This document shows, one piece after another, positions 9,146 to 19,290 of a stretch of DNA of 19,290 nucleotides (position 1 is its first letter; each line of letters starts with the position of its first letter). This DNA is from Phialocephala subalpina. Lineage: Eukaryota > Ascomycota > Leotiomycetes > Helotiales > Mollisiaceae. Both the position numbers and the translations under genes were made by a program. The notes beneath the pieces are model-generated. The model saw only the letters and a list, made by a program, of their open reading frames with translations. It ran no database searches and was not told the DNA's origin. The stretch is from positions 1 to 19,290 of the forward strand of contig FJOG01000123.1 of assembly GCA_900073065.1 (NCBI GenBank), written 5' to 3'.

Positions 9146-9563
9146 GATCAATGCACATAAGCAACGCGATTGTAGATTCGTCCTGGTGCGTCGCTATTTT
9201 GCGATGGTTCCTGTTGAGCATGACTTCCTGGTAATGTTCTCTCCCTGTTTTTTTCATCTCTCCCGGGTTGCTGATCCTCGCACCTCTGAGCTAGTCCGGT
9301 TGGCTGCGTATGACAAATGGGTTGCATTGTGGGCGAGCTGAGGATATAGAGAGAAAGAGACGCTTCTGTGACTTTTGGTTGTGCAGCAGAACATTCGCTC
9401 GAAGCGGAAAGCATCGACTACCTCGTGCAGAGTTTCAGCACCTGGCAACCTAGCAAGAAGACCTTGCATGACTTGAGAGAATCGTGAAGCAACGACTGAA
9501 AGTTCAAAACATCAATGTACATGCAGGGACTTGGAAAGAAAGTGTGGGTACGCTCACGTGGTA
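9146..9563. other. Intergenic gap between the NADAR fossil and the NADAR gene
   Basis: Only short overlapping frames without family motifs. It is the 3' flank of the minus-strand NADAR gene and may contain further, unreadable remains of the duplicated copy. Confidence 0.3.
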
Positions 9564-10544
9564 TTACTTGGCTGAGTCGCTCTCCCCCTTTCTAAACCCA
9601 TAATACTTCGGTCCTCCTCCTGACTCCTCCCATGCCCACTTGCTGTGTCGCAATCTACTCATCAGCTTCCCTGCCATTGATTCTTCCAGTGCATTATTTG
9701 CGACCGTCACCATCTGCTCAGCGACTTTCAGTTGTTCCTTCTTCTTGCATTTCTCCTTCACAACCACCAACTTCTCATCGCTGTCCCAGGCTATCTTTCC
9801 TTCTTTCAGGGCGACTCTGAAAGCTTTCTCCTCTTTACCAACAATCATATGTCCTAAAGTCACCTTCAACCCATAAAATGCTCTTGCAGTACGACGAGCC
9901 TCCATAATGGCTTTCCCCAAGAGATTCTGACCCCATGAATCGCGATTTTTCTCTGCATCTCCAGGTCGATATCCGATGCCCCAAACTTTGTCGTCTTCGA
10001 CTGCATATATCAGCTCGCGGTCACCGGTGTTAAAGAGTTTCCCAAGAAGGTCTTCTTGGTGGATAGCCACTGGATGCGGACTCCAGAACTTCGAAAAGAT
10101 GCTGCTTTCCATTATGTTCTCTCTCTGAGCATGCCACTTCTCGCGGTTGAAGCCTGATATTTCCTGTCCTAGTTTATGGCATAGCTGCGGATCGTTCTTG
10201 GCTTCAAAGATCTTGTCTTCTGTTTCCTTGTCCCCAAGGAATTGTGCCTTCACCCACTGATAAAATCTATCATTTGATCAGGGCTTGAAAGCGAAGTCTA
10301 GGGAGATTTAGTTCTTCGCTTACTGTTCAGAAGATCCGAAGTTCACATCTAGAACCTGGCATCCATCCTCAGGATTCATCAGACAGAAGAGGGTCTTGAA
10401 GTCATTGGACAGGTACCCAAACTCTGGATGGGTGGCGTAGGAGAAGTATATTGGACCTCCAGTAGGTTGATTCTTCTGATCCCCCTCCGTGATGCTGTGG
10501 GGTTCGTCGAGACGGAAGCGATGGACTACTCTCGTTGATGCCAT
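9564..10544 (-). CDS. NADAR domain protein (DUF1768 / YbiA-like)
   Basis: Exons 10544-10324 and 10266-9564 encode 307 residues. The intron (10323-10267, 57 bp) runs from GTAAGC to GATAG. This acceptor, rather than the ATCAG 10 bp downstream, keeps the frame and restores the motif SSEQFYQWVKAQFLGD at 71-86. NADAR landmarks are PIYFSY and FGYLSND near 31-48, the Glu-Gln-x-Tyr-Gln block with Glu73, DDKVWGIGYR (165-174) and WGQNLLGKAIMEAR (185-198). NADAR proteins act on NAD/ADP-ribose-linked substrates: YbiA-like members cleave N-glycosidic bonds of riboflavin intermediates, and some members remove ADP-ribose from guanine in nucleic acids. Which reaction this one performs cannot be told. About 100 residues after the domain form a lysine-rich, probably helical extension. 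The start is the first ATG, in the context AATTATGGC. Confidence 0.87.
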
Positions 10545-10558
10545 AATTTACATCTGTT

Positions 10559-10607
10559 GATGCTCGTGATGTCAAGGGATGAGGTGAGGTTGAACATCAC
10601 GAGCATC
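10559..10607. repeat. Perfect 14-bp inverted repeat upstream of the NADAR gene
   Basis: GATGCTCGTGATGT at 10559-10572 is the exact reverse complement of 10594-10607, with a 21-base spacer. It lies 15 bases upstream of the NADAR start codon, so it is either in the 5' leader, where it could form a hairpin that hinders translation, or a dyad protein-binding site in the promoter. Confidence 0.8.
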
Positions 10608-11817
10608 CTGACTCAGCATTGGCATTGACCAGGAAACGATCCAGATCCCCCACTTTGCGCACAGATGAGATATCTTGATCTCACGGACACTGCCCCGCCA
10701 AATCTCATCAGTTGACACCACGCCTGCGCGCCCAGAACTCTCCCAGACTCGTGGAATATGAGGTCATGTGTACTACTTTGCTGTGGGAATTTGAGACACG
10801 ATGCTATCCAGTCATTTCTAGGGCTTTTTCCAGAGACTCGGGCAACCCGGCTGTAGATATGCACTGCCAGCTGAACAGATTCTGATACAAGCCTTGGTTT
10901 GCGCCACTTGGTCAAGCCTTGCCACCTTGAATAGATGTGAGACATTTGGAGACAGGAGAGGATACAAAGATACTTGCGTCTTTTTTTCTTCAACGCCGGG
11001 ACTTAGTAATCTTTAATGCCCCTCTTCAACCTAAGTAAATGATACATCATTCGTTGACCAAATTTCATAAGCGCTGTCTGCGGTCTTGTAATCTTCAGAC
11101 CTTGCTGCCGGGGCAAGAGTTCCCTCACCAACCCTTCATAACATTGCTGCGCCCCATCTTGAATTTGATATTGAGATATTTTGTCTGGCAACGCCACCCC
11201 TTTTGCCCTGAACATTTAATCGTGAAGATGCCGTGGATCCGCAGCCAATTATATGATCTTTAGAGAGTTGCAGACCAGTCCAGCCAGCGGCGAGCAGCCA
11301 TCGCAGCGCACGTTCTCTCTAACGAGATAAACCCCACCACTGGGCTGCCACGATCAAGCATCCTCTCTACCACCCTTTGCTCGAGACAACCACGACCTTG
11401 CTCAGCTCATCGCTCTTCGTTGTGAATTGATTCCATCAAGTCAGCATATGATCGTCGCCGCTACTGCGCTTGCAGATTCATTCCCTTTGCCCAGCTGTTG
11501 ATGTTGGCCAGTATCGCGTAACGGAAGCCAGCCGTCGAGTCTGCGCTGATCATCGCATCGCGCCTTTGTGTTGGGAGCTCTGGACATTTTGGTTTTTTGT
11601 GCCCAGGACTGCATCAGCGACCGGATTTCGCCCGCGTCATACATCCACTGTCAACTCGAAATCGAACGGAAACGCGCAACCACGACTCTGCGCAGGGTAA
11701 AATCCATCTGCGAAACTATCTAGGAGTCCGCAGAGCATTGGCAGAGTCGCTCTCGCCTTGCCCTCTGCCTCTTCGCCGCATCCGCATCCGATAACTCTGC
11801 CACCCCGCCAACTGATC
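10608..11817. promoter_or_regulatory. Divergent intergenic region between the NADAR and SRPK genes
   Basis: The two genes point away from each other, so this region holds both promoters. No frame is convincing. A 70-codon minus-strand frame with an ATG at 11215-11213 ends at 11003 but matches nothing I know. The region from about 11340 to 11817 is C-rich with many CCACC and CTCT runs and probably contains the 5' leader of the kinase transcript. Confidence 0.4.
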
Positions 11818-13989
<2,172 letters not shown>

Positions 13990-14860
13990 AGATCGAGTCC
14001 ACTGAGAGAAGAACAAAACAACGCTGGGGGTTACGTGCTTGTGGATGGAGCCGATGCTGGATGAAGTTTTACTTCTAGCTGGCGACGGTTCTTCATACAC
14101 AAGCTATGGGGTGGTTGACATGCTGCGGGGTGGTTCGAGCATGGAATAATACGCGCACCTTCTTATGTCCTGGCATGAATGGATATGGACATTGGAAGTA
14201 CACGCAACACTCGTTCTGTTTTTCGATCGATATCGATATGACTCTCCTTTTTTTTTCGTGTTGGCTCATCAACACGTTTACGGTCCTGGATCATACGTTG
14301 AGCACTGGGGCGGTTGGGTGGCATTACATTACATTACATTTTCCTGGACCGCCATGGTGGATATCGTGGTCCTGGAATTACGAGATCAATGTGGGTGGGG
14401 GGATTCTATGCGATGTGATGCGATGCGGTGAAATAAGGCGTTAAAGACAGTAAGTAGATAGACGAATGGATTTTGAATGGGTACGTGTATATCTGCCTAC
14501 TTCTGGAATTCCCTTTTCCTTCTTGCTCTTGGGTCGAGTTTAGGAGTTGGTGGGAGGTGTGAGAAAGAGGTAAAGAGAGAGGAAGGAAGCGAGGATGGCA
14601 AGTGTCTGTCCGTGTTGATGGGTGTTGATGTCTGTTGGGAGGTGGGAGAATTTGTGATGCTGAGCGAGGGACGAATGAGGCGGCGAAGAGGTGTTGCACG
14701 TGACTCCACAATAAGAGTGAAAAGCGTCGTCCCGGAAAGGAGGGTTGCTCTGCTTTCAGTGAGACTCTGCGGTTTCGAGTGAAGCAAAGAAAATTAGCTT
14801 TTTCTCCTAAGCGCCTCTCCCGTCCTTGCCTATTGTTCGTTTAGCGGTGCTGGGAAGTTC
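13990..14860. other. 3' flank of SRPK: low-complexity intergenic DNA
   Basis: No gene is supported. It holds a short tandem repeat (ATTAC-type, about 14321-14340), GATGCG-like repeats near 14407-14430, and a purine-rich run from about 14530 to 14660 that produces long but meaningless open frames on both strands. Confidence 0.4.
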
Positions 14861-17800
14861 TATAAATGCTTCCGAGTCTCTATTTAAGATGAGGCAAAAC
14901 ACACGAGATGATATGATCAAGCACGAAGTGAATCTGCAAGTATGACGATGCGATGAGCTCTTGTGTTGGTCACTGCGGAAGGAAGTTCTTGCTTTCTCAA
15001 GGTTGACGTTGAGGGATGAGATGAGGGATGGTTTTTGTTGTCGTTGGGGGAGTTGTTGTCAAGCTCTGGCACGTATTTTATTTGGGGTTCGAACGAGAAA
15101 CAACTTGCGAAAGCAGACGGGGATGATTGGGGTGGGATGAGGTGTTGAGGAAGGTGCAAGTGTTGCTTCCTCTGCTGAGTTTTCTGCTGCGAAAGGGATG
15201 GAAAAGTTGGCCACATGCTCCTGTGCACGAACTCGACATCGTTTGTTTCTTGATGTGTGGAGCTGAATATAGATTACGAAGCTTTTATAATGGATGGAGA
15301 TACATCAATCGCCTCGTCCTGCTTGCCTGAACACCGCCTATGTTGGTTCTGGGGTTTCAGTGACGAACGTCGCATTCACCCCGAACCTTTGGATTCAAGC
15401 CACAGCCGAAATTATTTTCTGGTACAGTTGAAGAGTGTTTAATCCGTAGATTGAAGATATGCTGCTTCCTTCCTCTTCGAGTGAATCGACAGCCTCTGCC
15501 CTCGTCTCTCCCCAAATCACACCCAAGCTTCGTCCGCACTCGCTCTTCGCTATGAGGTCTATATAAAAGCACCAATCCCAGGAGAACCTCTCAAGCAAAC
15601 GCAAGAAGAAAACAGAATAAATCTGATGTTTTCCGAGAATGGATGGCACCGAGCTCTAGCTACCATCCTGCTCCGCTATCCAGAAGTGTCGCGACGCACC
15701 GGGTGCTGTTGATGAGTGGACCTGTGCCAATCCGACGAGACGTCAGGTAGAAGAGAGGAGGTGGGGCTCTTGTTGTCGTTTCTTGGACTGTTGTCAAGTC
15801 GTGGGACATTCTTGTTTGAACTCCCTGACGAAAGTATGCCTAGTTAGTTGACAGGCCATCTCTCTAGTCTGTCAAAATTCTTTGGCCACTGGTAGGAGCT
15901 GCAGGTGCAGGGGTAGCAGGTGTCTCGATCTCACCATCGTCTCTTCTGATTCTTCAATATCCTTGCCCCTTTACCCTCTGCTCTGGCTCTGCCTTTCTTT
16001 TATACCTTAGTCTCGCCTGGTCCTGGTAAGCTCATCTGTGGCGGTGGTGAGAGTGAGGCCTCAAAGTCGTCGCTTGCTTCCTGGATTTCTCTTTTTGCAA
16101 CGAGTCCTTGATTCACCCTTCCTCGCTTCAAACAGCCCAGCACACCTCTCAAAACCTTGACTTCCAACGACGTGTCGAACTATTTATACCTCCACATCCT
16201 ATCCTTCTCAACAAGCCATAATCTCAAAGGGTGGAATCCACCAAAGTTACGTGTCAGCCAGATGGAGTCTTGCTTTGGGCCCGCCAGACCTGAATTTTTC
16301 TTGCTAAATTAATCATCTGCTTTCTGAAGAAACCCACAGAATCAAGAGCTGCGTGAGTGGGTTCCTAGTATGCTTAAAGGGTGCGATTGTCTTGCTGTCA
16401 AGACTCTTGTCGTTGTCATTTCGAAATATCCGACCGGAGTGGGTTATTTGGGCGGCCAAGTAGGAACACACGAGGGCCGAGGTGTTATGCTGGAGCGTCA
16501 ACTGAGGAATCGGACGGCTATGGTGAGGGAGCTTCTTATGGTCTGGCCAGGGTGCGAAGTCAGGCTCCTTGTCCCCAAGTAACTCCTGACGTAACCCTGT
16601 CTGTGACGCCTTACAGAGGGCACTGGTACTTTCGTAGATGAGAAGCTCTCGTTGCCACAACGTAAAATCTTCAACCAGATTCCAAGAAAGCTTGTGCTTG
16701 TATTTGCAAGATGGGGAAGTGAATGAAGAGCACGCTTTACCACTGCGTAACCTTCGATCAAGATGTCTCAACTTCTGACTTGGACGTCGATTTTCCTATA
16801 TATACCTCTCACTCACTGGAACGAGCCATCAAGTAACCGCCATGCTAAAGGACCCTATGACTGATGTTGCGCCTGTGACCTGGAGGCAGTGTCTCTGGCA
16901 CCACCAGCTTCATCAGTGGGCTGTGGGAGGTTTAGTCTGGATTCCCTTTGGGATTAGGTATGCTGAGCTATTCGAGCCTGCTGAAAGGGAAAGAATGGCA
17001 AAGCTGATTCCAAGAGACAACAGTGTGGACAGTTTTTTTTTAAAAGTTGCTGTCAAGTATTAAGACATTGATCGAGGATGTATGGACAGCAAGCCAACTC
17101 AATACCTTATGCAGAACTTCCACAGTTTTCAACATATAGTGTATCATGTCATTCGTCTCTTTCCTATTCGGAACTTCGAGCCGGGGAAGTGGAAGAATGG
17201 AAGTTCAGGCTCACAAATACTCCCAAAGTACCTACTGCGTGCATGCATGCTCCACCTGGGGACATCCTCCGGGGGCTTTAAATACTCCCACAAACCCGTT
17301 CGCTGAGTAGTAAAAGAGCCAATGTTTGGTTTCGCGAGTGAAGTTTCGGGTTTTCGAGGATCACTTTCTCCGGATGCGTAGCTCCGTTGTTTTTTCCATT
17401 TGGATTGCTGGTCAGCATGAGACAGCCAGATAAATCTTCCCCTCCAACCCCGCCAGCGAGGGAACGAACTCAAAGTCTTCTATAAATACATGCTTCTCTG
17501 CTCAACAAGCACCTCAACAAGAGCAACTTATTCCAAACCTGTCACACGAAGGGACTTAATCAAGGTCAGTCCATGGGTCCTATCGATTCTTCCTTCCGAT
17601 CTAGGCTTCAAGCTCGAAGCGTGCTCTGAGCAGGATGCGACGTGAGCTGTCTCCCATATACAAGCTGAGGTAAGACATTGTCGCTGTCATTCATATTACC
17701 GCTGTTAAGTATCATTGTTGCTTGAGCTATTCGGGAAGCGAGTCCTCTCTGCTCGTGCAAGCTTTGGGGTAGAACGTACCTGGATACGCAGAGTCTTGTC

Positions 17801-18330
17801 GATGCGTGAATTCAGATAGTCGGATTTATCACTCTACGCTTGGTGGTCAACCTCGAATGGTATACCGCCAGTTTCGAGGTGGTCTGTGGGGATCCAAACT
17901 TAAGGACGGTCCATGCTTTTATAGAGGAGCTTTGGATATCGAGTCTGCTTCAACCTTTCAAATTGCTCGGTTAATTTCAGCTGCAGCTTGCCTTCGGCAC
18001 TTGGTACAGGTCCAATTTGAAATCAATCTCGCGAGGAGGTGTCGCTCGTCAACGAAAGTGAATCCAAGTCTCCGGCTCCAAGTTAATCTACTTTGCTGGC
18101 AAAGATTCCCCAAACAGATGATATAAAAAAGCCAAGATTCTGACTGGTTCACGGCGTGAAACAACAATATCGTACTAAGAAGCCAACAAGCCTAGAGTAC
18201 CAGAGTAACAGCGATAGCTTTAAGCTCAACGAGTCCGGTTTAGCCTAGTTTAAAGCGTTCTCGAGATGAACCCATGCCTCAGAATCTTGTAAAGCTTTCA
18301 GATATTGTCACGCATGTTGTCAAGTCTACT
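14861..18330 (+). repeat. Cryptic array of six diverged ~650-bp units, each with a TATA box and a TGTCAAG core
   Basis: TATA-like elements occur at 14861, 15562, 16181, 16797, 17481 and 18122, with spacings of 701, 619, 616, 684 and 641 bp. Each is followed by a TGTCAAG-type core at 15057, 15792, 16396, 17051, 17703 (TGTTAAG) and 18318, at distances of 196, 230, 215, 254, 222 and 196 bp. In most units CAAGC- or AACAA-like sequence lies about 30 bp after the TATA box, where a transcript would start. Around the core, TTGTCGTTG-like repeats recur. Four units also carry TTTTATA or TTTAAATA (a TATA box on the other strand) near 15284, 15997, 17277 and 17930. Overall identity between units is low by eye, so this is either a very old tandem array or parallel promoter modules. 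No unit encodes a recognised protein. Confidence 0.4.
16842..17063 (+). CDS. Possible small protein in array unit 4
   Basis: A 73-codon frame begins at an ATG in the good context ACCGCCATGC, 38 bp after a TATATATA box and just past a likely transcript start. It ends VAVKY at the TGTCAAG core. The composition (Trp- and His-rich near residues 14-26) matches no family known to me, and it has no signal peptide. Sister units do not show an equally long frame at the same place, so it may be chance. Confidence 0.2.
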   Translation: MLKDPMTDVAPVTWRQCLWHHQLHQWAVGGLVWIPFGIRYAELFEPAERERMAKLIPRDNSVDSFFLKVAVKY

Positions 18331-18999
18331 ACCATTGTCAATTTCTCAATCGATCTGGGACTTTGAGAAACCAAATGACTTAAGGAAGCGTTGAAGAGTA
18401 CCATGCTAGTCCCGTCATGCTCGACTGGCACAGATGGCCGATCTCTTGTCTTTATCGCGTTCATGAAGGGTGAGAACCGCCGGTGTTCCACCCTCGCGAG
18501 GTCCAATCCAACCCGTGATCGAATATCACAGGGCGGAGAAAATGCTAGCTCGTGATATTAGTAAAAGCCAGACAGGAATATGATAATGGACAATGGCTTG
18601 AGGAAGTCACGGCGGGGCTGGGAGATTGAGAGCGCTTTCAGCCGATGAACTGTGAAGGATAGACAATTGAGATGCAAAGGGAAGAACACAAAACTTGAAG
18701 AGACTAATCATATTAGATAGCAAGCTAATCAGATGAATAAGGCGCGATCCGAAGGAGTCTCATTGACGTTGCAATGTGTCGGAGAGCGGGGTAGAAGCGC
18801 GGCTTTTATGACAATAAAACGGGCGTGTTTGGGCCACAAATGGAGTTTTGATTTCAATTCATCATTATCCACTTAGATATAATTCCCAGGTTCCCAATTT
18901 CGGAAGCTTTATGCACGCGTTGGGTTCGAAACTTTGAAGTGATGGTGATCGGGATGGTAGGGCACTAGCGTAACCGAGACTGCCAGTATTGCGCCAAAG
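18331..18999. other. Flank between the array and the right AT block
   Basis: No supported gene or RNA. The GC-normal sequence grades into AT-rich DNA near 19000. A GGTTCGA at about 18924 recalls a tRNA B box, but no tRNA fold surrounds it. Confidence 0.35.
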
Positions 19000-19290
19000 T
19001 AATCGAGAAGATTATATAGATTTAAATAAGTAGAAATGTGGTATCAGTGAATGAATTATAATATCGGCTAAATTTCTACGTTATAATAACGTAAGTATTT
19101 CGATTGGTAATAAGGATTTCATTAATAGAAAATAAAAGTAAATAATAATAAATTAATAAATTTAATTATTTAATTTATTATATATATTATTTTATTTTTT
19201 ATTAATAATATATTCGATATTTACATTAATAGAATTATTAAAAATTTTAATAAAAATTAATACAATTTTAAAATATATTTAAATTAATTT
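19000..19290. repeat. AT-rich block at right edge (RIP-degraded repeat or AT isochore)
   Basis: Base composition shifts to nearly pure A and T after about 19120, mirroring the left end of the window. No element is recognisable. Together the two edges bound the gene island. Confidence 0.7.

Noticed and set aside
10613..10993. 126-codon minus-strand frame
   Set aside because: It begins at TTG with no usable ATG, has no recognisable motif and overlaps the presumed promoter region of the divergent NADAR and SRPK genes.
14406..14787. Overlapping frames of about 100 codons on both strands
   Set aside because: They arise from a purine-rich, low-complexity tract; the composition is biased and there are no family motifs.
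16313..16771. 152-codon minus-strand frame inside the array
   Set aside because: It has no ATG (it opens at TTG) and matches no family known to me; the length is within what chance allows in balanced-GC DNA.
18920..18935. tRNA-like B box (GGTTCGA)
   Set aside because: No acceptor stem, anticodon arm or A box can be folded around it; a similar isolated match occurs near 15086.

Overview
The window looks like nuclear DNA of a filamentous ascomycete (Pezizomycotina). The evidence is short introns (47-105 bp, plus one possible 223 bp intron) with GT..AG ends and CTAAC or CTGAC-type branch points, a PTH11/rhodopsin-like fungal membrane protein, an SRPK-type kinase with a long spacer, and decayed elements whose stop codons fit RIP (C-to-T change at CpA). 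Both ends (about 1-200 and 19000-19290) are extremely AT-rich, so this is a GC-equilibrated gene island between two AT blocks. I cannot place it to genus; a leotiomycete-like fungus is only a guess.

Left part (1-4504) is an accessory junkyard. It holds a hAT transposase relic (481-1235), a four-exon seven-helix PTH11-like gene on the minus strand (2556-1240), and a dead chimera (3218-4504). The chimera joins, in one reading frame, a fragment resembling the N-terminal part of fungal NFX1-type helicases to the C-terminal half of a MYND-finger protein family. Its four in-frame stops all fit single RIP-type transitions.

Middle part (5319-10544) has two apparently intact plus-strand paralogs of that MYND family (5319-6741 and 7389-8810). 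They share identical zinc-ligand spacing, a long uncharacterised C-terminal region and a basic tail. A minus-strand two-exon NADAR (DUF1768/YbiA-like) gene follows (10544-9564), with a decayed copy of its C-terminal end beside it (about 9145-8997) and a perfect 14-bp inverted repeat just upstream of its start codon.

Right part holds an SRPK/Sky1-type SR-protein kinase gene (11818 or 12179 to 13989) with two plausible N-termini selected by an optional 223-bp intron. From 13990 to the right AT block, about 5 kb has no convincing protein gene. Within it I see a cryptic array: six TATA-box motifs spaced 616-701 bp apart, each followed 196-254 bp later by a TGTCAAG-type core. Some units also carry an oppositely oriented TATAAAAG-like motif, so the array may consist of diverged tandem transcription units.

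The kinase is a housekeeping splicing regulator. The MYND family, NADAR duplicate, PTH11-like gene, transposon relic and array fit an expanding and decaying accessory region. I see no evidence that these genes form one pathway.
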